Assembly (NCBI GenBank): GCA_963783945.1
Contig: CAWAPS010000029.1
Coordinates: forward strand, 306,760 to 370,759
Length of the DNA: 64,000 bases
Origin: CAWAPS01 sp963783945
Lineage (GTDB): Bacteria; Actinomycetota; Acidimicrobiia; Acidimicrobiales; Palsa-688
Direction: 5' to 3'
The translations under genes and the position numbers were made by a program. Shown piece by piece: positions 8,776 to 16,254 of this stretch. The notes beneath the pieces were generated by a model. That model was not told where the DNA came from and did not search any database. It was given only the letters and a program-made list of their open reading frames with translations. Position 1 is the first letter of the stretch, and each line of letters opens with the position of its first letter.

Positions 8776-9759
8776 CTACCTGCCTGCCCATCTCCACACG
8801 GCAGAAGCCCACGTCATCCCCGCGCCGAACCCGGCCAGCAGGAGCAGGTCGCCGTCATGCAGTCTGCCCCGGTCCAATGCATCCACCAGGGCGAGAGGAA
8901 TCGAAGCCGAGCTGGTGTTGCCGGTGCGGTCGATGACGGAGGCGATCCGATCGTTGGGGATGCCGAGGCGATGGGCGGCGGACTCCATGATCCGAATGTT
9001 GGCCTGGTGGGGAATGAACAGGGCGATGTCATCGACGCTGACTTTGGCCTGCTCCATCGACGCCCGAGCCGACTCCACGGTCGCCTGAACGGCCCGGCGG
9101 AAGACCTCTTTGCCGCGCATGACCATCCCGGAGCCGTGTTGGGCATAAAGGACGTGCACCAGCGTCCCTTCCACCCCGAGGTTCCATCCGAGCAGAGATC
9201 CCTCACCCGGAACCGCCTCGACCACGACGGCCGCGGCCCCGTCCCCGAAGAGGAAGGCGTTGGTGCGGTCGTCCCAGTTCGTGGCCCGTGACAGCGTTTC
9301 GGCCCCTATGAGGAGGATGCGCTCGCACCCGGCCATAATCAGCGCGGCTGCGGTCACCAGACCGTAGGAGAACCCGGCGCACGCCGCGTTGAGGTCCATA
9401 GCTCCCCCGGTGATACCGAGGGCGGCGGACACCGCGGCGGAGGTGGCCGGGATCACCTGGTCGGGGGTACTCGTGCACAGGATGACCAGGCTGATGTCCG
9501 CGCCTGTGACTCCGGCGCTATCGAGGGCTTTGCGCCCGGCCTCTATCGCCAGGCTTCCTGTTGTACCGATCCCGTCCTCCCCGGGATAGGGGGAGGGCGG
9601 CGGCGATACGAAGGGCCCGGTCGCCACCCAGCGGGTGTGTATCCCGCTCCTCTCGACGATCCATTCCTCGCTCGTGTCGAACAGGGTCATCATCTCCTGG
9701 TTGGTGACGACCCGCTCGGGGAGTGCGGCCCCCCAACCGGTGATCAGCGATCCGGTCAT
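8776..9759 (-). CDS. fabH: 3-oxoacyl-ACP synthase III
   Basis: FabH starts fatty acid synthesis by condensing an acyl-CoA primer with malonyl-ACP. The 327-residue protein has the Cys-His-Asn triad: Cys127 in NAACAGFSYG, His in IPHQANIRI and Asn in DRTGNTSSAS. Its ATG overlaps the fabD stop by four bases (ATGA), indicating coupling. The loop around residues 48-64 is Pro/Gly-rich and slightly longer than usual, which could affect primer choice. Branched versus straight primer preference cannot be read from the sequence. Confidence 0.96.
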   Translation of the reverse strand: MTGSLITGWGAALPERVVTNQEMMTLFDTSEEWIVERSGIHTRWVATGPFVSPPPSPYPGEDGIGTTGSLAIEAGRKALDSAGVTGADISLVILCTSTPDQVIPATSAAVSAALGITGGAMDLNAACAGFSYGLVTAAALIMAGCERILLIGAETLSRATNWDDRTNAFLFGDGAAAVVVEAVPGEGSLLGWNLGVEGTLVHVLYAQHGSGMVMRGKEVFRRAVQATVESARASMEQAKVSVDDIALFIPHQANIRIMESAAHRLGIPNDRIASVIDRTGNTSSASIPLALVDALDRGRLHDGDLLLLAGFGAGMTWASAVWRWAGR

Positions 9760-10961
9760 GGCGTGTGCAGCCAGACGATCGGCTGCCCGGTCTGAACCCG
9801 CTCGCCCCGGTGAGCCAGGGCCCCCTGCAGGACACCGGCGAAGGGCGACAGGATCTCGGCACCCGACACCGTCCCCAGAAACGTCCCCACATCGATCGAA
9901 GTGCCGGCGGTGAGGTCCAGGTACTCGGTCGGCTCGAAGACCCCGGCCCCGGGGCTGATCACCACCCGTTCGGAAACGTACAACTGCTCTCCTTGGTGGC
10001 CGATGGCGTAGTTGTGCAGGCTGCTGTCACCTGAGATCGTGTCTACCAGCAAGTCTAAATCGAGGGGTGCGGAAACCGTGAGGGTCGCGACGCTCGGAAG
10101 GGTGTGGCGGACCATGGTCGACAGGGAGTCGCCCGGACCCAGCTCCACAAAGAGATGCTCGGTGTCGGAGCCCGCATCGGCGAGGCCTCCGAGGCGCATG
10201 ATGCTCTGCCGCCAGCGGATGGGGTGGCACAGCTGGGCGGAAAGCAGCCGCTGCCAGTCGGCAGCCGCGGTGTGGCTCCGGCTGTCGACGTTGGCCACGA
10301 CCGGGATATCCGATTCGTGGAACGTCGTGGTGGCCAGAGCCTTGCGGAGCCGGTCGCGCGCCGGCGCCATCAGAGGGGTGTGAAAGGCTCCGCACACCGG
10401 CGCCAGGACCACCTTGCGGGCACCCAGGCTGGCCGCGATCTCCCCGGCCCGGCCCACCGCGTCGGGCTGGCCGGCGATCACTGTCTCTTCTGGGCTGTTG
10501 AAGTTCGCGACCCACACCTCGCCGTCAGCCAGATGGCACGCCACGTCGACGGTGTCGGCGTCGCTGCCCGCCACCACTGCCATCACGCCTGGCTGGGCCT
10601 CAGCGGCGGCCTGCATGGCTTCGCCTCTCTCGGCCACGACCCGGACCGCCTCCTCGAACCCGATGGCGCCGCCGGCGGCCAGCGCCGCGTACTCCCCGAC
10701 GGAGTGGCCGGCCACCCGGGTCGGCTCTATGCCCAGGCGCTCTACCGCGTCGAGGATGACGAGGCTCAGGGTGAAGGTCCCGAGCTGGGCGTTCCGGGTC
10801 TCGGCCAGCTCCTCGGCCTCGGCGTCGAGGAGGAGGTGGGCCACATCCCGCCCGGACGCCTCTGACGCGTCTTCGACGATCTCCCACGAGGGATGATCGG
10901 TCCAGGCCCGACCCATGCCCGGGCGCTGGCATCCTTGACCGGGGAACACAAACGCTGGCAA
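9756..10961 (-). CDS. fabD: Malonyl-CoA:ACP transacylase fused to a degenerate BCCP/lipoyl-like domain
   Basis: Residues 1-320 are a standard FabD: PAFVFPGQG at the N-terminus, nucleophile Ser87 in GHSVGEY and a His in GAFHTPLM. The start chosen is TTG at 10961, which follows AGGAGGT at 9 bases and gives the family-typical N-terminus; an ATG at 11012 is an alternative. Residues ~332-401 form an extra domain. It aligns by eye with the biotinyl domain of acetyl-CoA carboxylase BCCP (SPGAGVF for SPMVGTF, then a GxxxDVGxxLGTV strand, SPFAGVL, and RGERVQTGQPIVWL). The EAMKM hairpin is replaced by SGAEI, so no lysine is available for biotin or lipoate. Known FabD proteins normally end near residue 310. 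A docking role toward ACC or ACP is inference. Confidence 0.93.
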   Translation of the reverse strand: MPAFVFPGQGCQRPGMGRAWTDHPSWEIVEDASEASGRDVAHLLLDAEAEELAETRNAQLGTFTLSLVILDAVERLGIEPTRVAGHSVGEYAALAAGGAIGFEEAVRVVAERGEAMQAAAEAQPGVMAVVAGSDADTVDVACHLADGEVWVANFNSPEETVIAGQPDAVGRAGEIAASLGARKVVLAPVCGAFHTPLMAPARDRLRKALATTTFHESDIPVVANVDSRSHTAAADWQRLLSAQLCHPIRWRQSIMRLGGLADAGSDTEHLFVELGPGDSLSTMVRHTLPSVATLTVSAPLDLDLLVDTISGDSSLHNYAIGHQGEQLYVSERVVISPGAGVFEPTEYLDLTAGTSIDVGTFLGTVSGAEILSPFAGVLQGALAHRGERVQTGQPIVWLHTP

Positions 10962-11083
10962 AGGTGAGGGACCTCCTGAGGGACTTAGGGCGGCTGCTCT
11001 GGCTTGGACCATCGAGCGGGCCGATTCGTAACAGCTATGCTCGGGACGGCACCGCCGGGGTCCTCCTCCGCTGTGCCGAGCCC

Positions 11084-11167
11084 GCCCGGATGGCGGAACA
11101 GGCAGACGCGATGGTCTCAAACACCATTGTTCGCAAGGACGTGCGGGTTCGAATCCCGCTCCGGGCA
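11084..11167 (+). tRNA. tRNA-Leu (anticodon CAA)
   Basis: The acceptor arms GCCCGGA (11084-11090) and TCCGGGC (11160-11166) pair perfectly. The anticodon stem ATGGT/ACCAT encloses loop CTCAAAC, giving anticodon CAA. A long variable arm and a GTTCGAATC T-loop support a class II leucine tRNA. The CCA end is not encoded. It is divergent from fabD. Confidence 0.95.
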
Positions 11168-11425
11168 CGACGGGTTGGGACGTTCGGGCTGGCCGGGGTG
11201 GTCAACCGGGGCCACCGGGTCGGGTCGGAGAGCACGGATTCGGTCGATCATCACATATGGGTCACTGGCGGCCGGGACAAGTGTGGCAGCGGTATGTCTC
11301 GGGCGTGTTACCGAACTGGAAACTACCGCGCGGTAGCCCGAACTTGACTGGACCGGCTTTCCCCGTTCAGGGATGGACATATCGGACCCTCGTCTGGCCA
11401 TCCGCGGACACCCGACCGGTCGAGA

Positions 11426-11620
11426 TCAGAGCAGTACGAACCCAGACGGCGGTCCCGACGTGACGGTTGACGCCGAGCCGGCCAGCTCGTAGCCGAGGCC
11501 GGTCAAACCCAGCTCGGGGGCTAGTCGATCCTCGACGAGGATGGGCCCGCTGTTGCCGTCCAGCCGCATGCGAGCGGTTTCGTGAATTCCCGGATACAGC
11601 CACCAGGTCATTCGCATCAT
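11426..11620 (-). CDS. 64-residue protein of unknown function, third gene of the sigma-factor operon
   Basis: The frame begins MMRMTWWLYPGIHETARMRL and ends GPPSGFVLL. It follows the 48-residue gene by 19 bases, with GAAAGGA at a suitable distance upstream. There is no signal peptide or cysteine. The N-terminus is rich in Trp and Met and the C-terminus is Gly/Ser/Pro-rich. I do not recognise the family. Its place behind an ECF-type sigma gene suggests a regulatory partner, a target peptide or a ribosomally made peptide precursor; none of these is shown. Confidence 0.55.
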   Translation of the reverse strand: MMRMTWWLYPGIHETARMRLDGNSGPILVEDRLAPELGLTGLGYELAGSASTVTSGPPSGFVLL

Positions 11621-11639
11621 AGGTTCCTTTCGTCTTTTT

Positions 11640-11786
11640 CTAACGGAGGGGGTTGGTCGTGGAGTTCTTCGTCACTTGGCGGGCCGCTTCGGCAAAGACC
11701 TGGCGCCACAGGTCCATCTGCTCGCTGGTGCAGTGGCTGGTCACGGTCGTGATCTCGGTCATGGAGCCGTTCGTGCTTACCGACAT
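11640..11786 (-). CDS. 48-residue protein of unknown function, coupled to the sigma factor
   Basis: The short frame starts MSVSTNGSMTEITTVTSHCT and ends NSTTNPLR. The TAG stop of the sigma gene forms part of its ribosome binding site (TAGGAGG), with the ATG nine bases further on, so it is very likely translated and coupled. The composition is Thr/Ser-rich with one cysteine and a short predicted helix (SEQMDLWRQVFAEAARQV). It resembles no family I can name. A leader-like acidic helix followed by a polar tail would fit a peptide precursor, but no maturation enzyme is adjacent. Confidence 0.6.
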   Translation of the reverse strand: MSVSTNGSMTEITTVTSHCTSEQMDLWRQVFAEAARQVTKNSTTNPLR

Positions 11787-11795
11787 GCGAGCCTC

Positions 11796-12524
11796 CTATC
11801 GCCCTGAATGCCCGGAGGAGCTTTGGCCGGGCGAGCAGGCCTGGTATTTCTGCAGTTCAGGGTCGCGGCGCAGCATCTGCAGGCCTCGTTGGCGCATGGG
11901 GCCGATGCTTCCTATCGGCAGGTTCAGCGTCCTGGCCGCGTCCTCGTAGCTCGGGCAGGAGTCCGAGGTAAGCAGCTGGAGCAGTCTCCTGTACGAGTCC
12001 GGGAGTCGGTGGAGAGCCTTCTGCAGCGGGGCGTCGAGCTGCCGGCGGATGACGGTTGCCTCCACGTCGTCAGTCGAGTTCTCGGTTGACGCGTAGTCGC
12101 CGGCCGGATCGGGTGACAGTGTCTGGCGAGCCGCGGCCATGGCCACTTTCTGGCTCTGACGGCGGGCCGTCGTCGCCAGCCAGGCTCCGATGCATTCGGG
12201 GTCGCGAACCTGGTCGGCGTGCTTCATGAACTGCATCCAGGTCGCCTGCTGCGCGTCGGCGGCGTCGGCCGCATTGAGCCCCATCCGCTGGGCCACCCGG
12301 AGAACCATGGAGCCGAACCGGTTGAACAGCTCACTCCATGCCCGGTCGTCGCCCTTGGCCGCCTTCCTCATGACCTCGCCGTTGGACTCGAGACTGAAGT
12401 CGACGCGGTGCCTTGGGCCGACTGGCCGCCGGGCATCCGCGAAGGCCATCTCGTCGGCGATGGATGCCTCGTCGGTGATCCTTCCCGCCGGCTCCGAGCG
12501 ATCCGTCTGACCCATGACCAACAT
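11796..12524 (-). CDS. Sigma-70 family (ECF-type) RNA polymerase sigma factor
   Basis: The ~242-residue product has a sigma-2 region (DDRAWSELFNRFGSMVLRVA, ADAADAQQATWMQFMKH) and a sigma-4 helix-turn-helix (LPDSYRRLLQLLTSDS, SYEDAARTLNLPIGSIGPMR). No sigma-1 or sigma-3 region is visible, which is the ECF architecture. The ATG at 12524 is preceded by GGGAGG; the frame extends to 12659, but that extension lacks support. About 55 disordered residues precede the sigma-2 domain. No anti-sigma membrane protein is adjacent; instead two small genes follow directly. A 16-bp palindrome at 12646-12661 lies upstream and could be regulatory. Confidence 0.88.
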   Translation of the reverse strand: MLVMGQTDRSEPAGRITDEASIADEMAFADARRPVGPRHRVDFSLESNGEVMRKAAKGDDRAWSELFNRFGSMVLRVAQRMGLNAADAADAQQATWMQFMKHADQVRDPECIGAWLATTARRQSQKVAMAAARQTLSPDPAGDYASTENSTDDVEATVIRRQLDAPLQKALHRLPDSYRRLLQLLTSDSCPSYEDAARTLNLPIGSIGPMRQRGLQMLRRDPELQKYQACSPGQSSSGHSGR

Positions 12525-12645
12525 GCGCTTGCCTCCCTGTGGTGGGCGCTTCGTGCTCCCTATCTGGATTCTGAAGATCGGGGGGCTGCGGCACATCGTT
12601 CGAACTACGCGTTGACGCGGCGCCTGCATGCGTAAATCAGGGCTG

Positions 12646-12661
12646 CCATGTACGTACATGG
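12646..12661. promoter_or_regulatory. Perfect 16-bp palindrome upstream of the sigma-factor operon
   Basis: CCATGTACGTACATGG is self-complementary over 16 bp. It lies about 120 bases upstream of the sigma-factor start and about 125 bases past the end of the sensor kinase gene. It could be an operator, but no cognate regulator can be named. Confidence 0.4.
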
Positions 12662-12786
12662 GCGCGGCGGACGACGACTCGGGCGCGTCCGCACCAGCCT
12701 GACCTGGGTCCTCGGAGCGCTACGGCTGATCAGGACCGGGCGGCACGGTGCGCCGATCCCCGTCCGGTGCCGGGTCCTAGAGCTGC

Positions 12787-14235
12787 TCAGGCCGTGGGTG
12801 CGGCTTCCGGCTGGCCATACGGCTGCCCCGCCGGCGGGGTGGGCATATCGGGGGGAGGCTCCGGTTCGTGCTCGGCGACGGTCGGCAGCTCGATGTGAAT
12901 GAGGGTTCCCCCCGGCGGCGGGCAGCTGGCGGTCACCGTGCCCCCGTGGTCGGTGATGACCTGTCGTACGATCGCCAGGCCCAGACCCGAGCCGGGCATG
13001 GACCGGGCGGAATCGGCCCGGTAGAACCGGTCGAAGACATGAGGCAGGTCTTGCTCGGCGATCCCTGGGCCTGAGTCGTGGACGTCGAGGGTCCAGCGGT
13101 CACCTCGTTGCAGCCATACCGACACCAGTCCACCCGGAGGGCTCCACTTGGCCGCGTTGTCGAGCACGTTGAGCACGGCCCGCTCTACGAGCGGAGGCGA
13201 GGCGCGCAGCGATCCGGGCGTCAGGTGGACCTCGAAGGTCACGCTGGGCGCCCGGCGGCGAGCCCGTTCGACCGCCCGGGCCACGATGGTGTCGAAGCGG
13301 ACCTCGATCTTGTCGACCTGCTGCTCGTCCGCCCGGGCCAGTTCGACCACGTCGCCGATCAGGGTGGTCAGCTCCTCCAACTGGGCGTTCACGTCCGAAA
13401 CCAGCTCCGCCCGATCGGCGTCGGGGAGGTCCCGGACCCGCATGAGTACCTCGAAGTTGGTCCGGAGGCTGGTGAGCGGGGTGCGTAGCTCGTGGCCGGC
13501 GTCGGAGATCAGCTGCGCCTGCTGTTGCCGTGAAGCCGCCAGCGCCTGGAGCATCGAGTTGAAAGAGTGGGCCAGGCTGGCCAGCTCGTCGTCCCCCTGC
13601 TCTTCGATGGTTGCCGCCAGATCCTGGGTTGCCGCCACGTGCTCGGCCGCCCCGGTCAACCGCACCACCGGGCGCATGGTCGCCCGGCCGATCAAGTAGC
13701 CGAGACCGACGGCCACCGCCACCCCGCCGAGGGTGACCACCCACAGGATGACGCGCAGCTCGGCCAGCGAGTGTTCGATGTCCGTGAGTGGCCGGGCGAT
13801 CTGCACTGCGACCCGGCTCCCGTCGATCCCGGAGACGAAGCCACCCTCGGTGATCACCCGGTAGCGCACGCCCTGGTAATCGATGGTCTGAAGGAGGCTG
13901 CGGTTGGTGAGGACCAAGGCGGCCTGCCTAGAGGTTGCCGGAAGAGTGGGGCTCTCGGGTGAAATCGGCAGGGCTTCACCCTGGGTGTTGACGTACTGGA
14001 TCAGGCTGCCGGTGTTGCGCTCGTAGGAAAGGGAGGCGTTTATGTTCGCTAAAACCGACTCGTTGTTTATGTCACTTTCGAGCGCAGAGTCCACCTGGCC
14101 CAGCAACTGGTGGCGGACCGCGAAGTAGGCAGCCAGGGCGGCGAGCGCCAACGTCACGCCCACGGCCAAGGCGACGAGAATCCCGAGGCGGGCCCGGAAG
14201 CTGATCCGCCGCTTCCTCCTGGCCACCGCGGTCAT
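12787..14235 (-). CDS. Sensor histidine kinase, MprB-like
   Basis: This is a 482-residue membrane kinase with transmembrane segments near residues 17-38 and 162-182, an extracytoplasmic sensor region between them and a HAMP domain after the second. The phosphoacceptor His248 is in SDAGHELRTPLTSL. N, G1 and G2 boxes are NVLDNAAKWSPPGG, DSGPGIAEQDLPHVFDRF and GSGLGLAIV. Its ATG overlaps the regulator stop (ATGA). Order and similarity resemble mycobacterial MprB, which senses envelope stress, although the signal here is not known. The last ~30 residues are Pro-rich. Confidence 0.93.
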   Translation of the reverse strand: MTAVARRKRRISFRARLGILVALAVGVTLALAALAAYFAVRHQLLGQVDSALESDINNESVLANINASLSYERNTGSLIQYVNTQGEALPISPESPTLPATSRQAALVLTNRSLLQTIDYQGVRYRVITEGGFVSGIDGSRVAVQIARPLTDIEHSLAELRVILWVVTLGGVAVAVGLGYLIGRATMRPVVRLTGAAEHVAATQDLAATIEEQGDDELASLAHSFNSMLQALAASRQQQAQLISDAGHELRTPLTSLRTNFEVLMRVRDLPDADRAELVSDVNAQLEELTTLIGDVVELARADEQQVDKIEVRFDTIVARAVERARRRAPSVTFEVHLTPGSLRASPPLVERAVLNVLDNAAKWSPPGGLVSVWLQRGDRWTLDVHDSGPGIAEQDLPHVFDRFYRADSARSMPGSGLGLAIVRQVITDHGGTVTASCPPPGGTLIHIELPTVAEHEPEPPPDMPTPPAGQPYGQPEAAPTA

Positions 14236-14912
14236 GTCGTGACGCCCTCCCGGAGGACGTAACCCACGCCACGCACCGTGTGGATCAGGCGCGGCTCGCC
14301 CCCGGCTTCGGTCTTGCGCCGGAGGTAGCCGATGTAGACCTCGAGCGAGTTCGAGTTGGCCCCGAAGTCGTAGCCCCACACCCGGTCGAAGATGAGTTCC
14401 CTCGTCAGGACCTGGCGGGCGTTGCGCAGCAGCAGCTCCAGGAGGAGGAACTCGGTGCGGGTCAGCTCGATGAGCCGGCTGCCCCGCCGGACCTCCCGGG
14501 TGCCGGGATCGAGCGACAGGTCGGAGAACCGCAGCACCTCGTCGTCCGACGGACCGCTGCGGCGAAGAAGGGCCCGGATGCGGGCCAGGAGCTCCTCGAG
14601 CGCGAAGGGCTTGACCACGTAGTCGTCTGCCCCTGCGTCGAGGCCGGCCACCCGGTCGTTGATGGCCGCTCGGGCCGTAAGCATCAGGACGGGGGTATGG
14701 TCCCCGGCCGCCCGGAGGCGACGGCACATCTCGAGCCCGTCCATGCGGGGCATGGCGACGTCGAGAACGATGGCGTCGGCCGGCCGCTCGGCATGGGCGC
14801 CCAGCGCGGACGGGCCGTCCTCGGCCACCTCCGTCTGGTACCCCTCGAAGCGCAGGGCCCGGTCGAGCGCCTGGCGCACGGAGGGCTCGTCGTCGACCAC
14901 CAGGACACGCAT
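14232..14912 (-). CDS. OmpR/PhoB-family response regulator, MprA-like
   Basis: The 226-residue regulator has a receiver domain starting MRVLVVDDEPSVRQALDRAL, phospho-acceptor Asp51 (VLDVAMPRMDG) and Lys in VVKPFALEE. A winged-helix output domain ends YLRRKTEAGGEPRLIHTVRG, close to mycobacterial MprA. The internal ATG was chosen over an upstream in-frame start at 14954 because it gives the family N-terminus. It precedes and overlaps the sensor kinase gene. Confidence 0.95.
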   Translation of the reverse strand: MRVLVVDDEPSVRQALDRALRFEGYQTEVAEDGPSALGAHAERPADAIVLDVAMPRMDGLEMCRRLRAAGDHTPVLMLTARAAINDRVAGLDAGADDYVVKPFALEELLARIRALLRRSGPSDDEVLRFSDLSLDPGTREVRRGSRLIELTRTEFLLLELLLRNARQVLTRELIFDRVWGYDFGANSNSLEVYIGYLRRKTEAGGEPRLIHTVRGVGYVLREGVTT

Positions 14913-15034
14913 ACCCCCCAGTGTGTCGGAAACAACTGAGAAACGGCTGAACACTACACAAAGCCCGCATCGTTCTGCGGATGGGCTCTTGGCTGCCCGT
15001 ATAGCTCGGGCCCGCCCCGTTAGGCTTCACCTTC

Positions 15035-15325
15035 ATGTCCAAGGTGCTGATCGAGCGCCGGCTGTTCGACGTGGCCCAGCGGCTCAAGCGGGCCCGGGAG
15101 GAGCTGTCCGTGATCGAGGAGCAGCTCGCGGTCCTGTCCGAGACGGCAGACGAGCTGCGGATCAGGTCCTTGGTGTCAGAGACACCGCTCGCCCATAGGG
15201 AGTACGCCGAAGCCCAACGCCACGCCGACGCTATGGAGCGCAGCCGCCGGGTGGTCGAAGCCGACGTGGCCGAGCTGGTTGTCACCCAGGACCAGCTACT
15301 CGATCGTCTGGTGGGCGGCGCCTGA
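15035..15325 (+). CDS. Small coiled-coil protein, conserved hypothetical
   Basis: The 96-residue protein is almost wholly helical (LIERRLFDVAQRLKRAREEL, then a second heptad-rich stretch after residue 65) with no cysteines or membrane segments. It is 79 bases upstream of the PdtaR-type regulator on the same strand. I recall similar small proteins beside this regulator in actinobacteria, but no function is known. An ATG at 15035 gives a compact start. Confidence 0.75.
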   Translation: MSKVLIERRLFDVAQRLKRAREELSVIEEQLAVLSETADELRIRSLVSETPLAHREYAEAQRHADAMERSRRVVEADVAELVVTQDQLLDRLVGGA

Positions 15326-15403
15326 CAACACCCGGGCGTTCATCACGACCCGGGCGGGGATCTACACTCCCGTGACCATCCGACCCCCTGAAGAGAGGAC
15401 CCT

Positions 15404-15994
15404 GTGGCTGTACGCGTCGTGATCGCCGAGGACGAGGCCATCGTGCGCCTCGACCTCAAGGAGATCATGGAGGAGGAAGGGTACGAGGTCGTGGGCGAGA
15501 CCGGCCGCGGCGATGAAGCCGTCGAGCTGGTGCGTACCCACCGGCCCGACCTCGCCATCCTGGATATCAAGATGCCGGGGATGGACGGCCTGAGCGCCGC
15601 CCGGGAGATCAGCGCCGAAAGGCTGTGCGCCGTCCTGATCCTCACCGCCTTCAGCCAGCGGGACCTGATCGAGCAGGCCCGGGACGCCGGTGCTCTTGCC
15701 TACCTCGTCAAGCCGTTTCAGAAAAGCGAGCTGCTGCCCAACATCGAGATGGCCCTCGGCCGCTTCGCCGAGATGAAGGCCCTCGACGACCAGATAAAGA
15801 ACCTGGAGGAGAGCCTGGAAGTTCGCAAGGCAGTGGACCGGGCCAAGGGCATCCTGATGGACGAGTTCGGCTGGAAGGAACATGAGGCCTTCCGGTGGAT
15901 CCAGCGCACCGCGATGCGGGAGCGGGTGACCATGCTCGATGTGTCCACCCGGATCATCGACGGGCGGTTGCTCCCGCCGGTGGAGGGCGGCTAG
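15404..15994 (+). CDS. pdtaR: ANTAR-domain response regulator, PdtaR-like
   Basis: Residues 1-120 are a receiver domain (MAVRVVIAEDEAIVRLDL, Asp54 in AILDIKMPGMDG, Lys in YLVKPFQKSE). Residues ~125-185 are an ANTAR RNA-binding domain (VDRAKGILMDEFGWKEHEAF, AMRERVTMLDVSTRII). ANTAR proteins bind paired hexaloop hairpins in mRNA to prevent premature termination; mycobacterial PdtaR (Rv1626) is the closest characterised type. The GTG start follows GAGAGGA. As in Mycobacterium it lies just upstream of polA and rpsA. Its cognate kinase is not in the window. Confidence 0.92.
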   Translation: MAVRVVIAEDEAIVRLDLKEIMEEEGYEVVGETGRGDEAVELVRTHRPDLAILDIKMPGMDGLSAAREISAERLCAVLILTAFSQRDLIEQARDAGALAYLVKPFQKSELLPNIEMALGRFAEMKALDDQIKNLEESLEVRKAVDRAKGILMDEFGWKEHEAFRWIQRTAMRERVTMLDVSTRIIDGRLLPPVEGG

Positions 15995-16092
15995 CCGCTC
16001 CGGGCCGGTCGGCCGGCCCTGCCGGCGCCAGCACTCGCCCGCCCCCAGCCGCCGATCGACCGCACCCGCACACTGGGCGGCGGCGCTGCCGT

Positions 16093-16254
16093 GAGGCCCC
16101 GCCCTACTAACCACTTCGCGTCGCGACCCCCCCGCCCAAACCCTACGTCTCGCCGCGATGCGGTCGTCAGGAGCTGCAAACGCGTCGCGATCCAGCCCTT
16201 GGGCGAACGGTCGCGACGCGAAATGGTCAGACCCGGCGCCGGCGGCGAGGATCC
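16093..16254. repeat. Dispersed inverted-repeat element, copy A
   Basis: Arms at 16111-16128 (CCACTTCGCGTCGCGACC) and 16209-16226 are reverse complements with one mismatch and are separated by exactly 80 bases. Outside the arms lie GCCCTACTAA on the left and GGCGCCGGCGGCGAGGATCC on the right. The same layout with exactly 80 bases between the arms recurs inverted at 41633-41792, and the cores are roughly three-quarters identical by eye. It lies between convergent pdtaR and agmatinase, and its right edge supplies the agmatinase stop codon. No protein is encoded. Confidence 0.85.
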
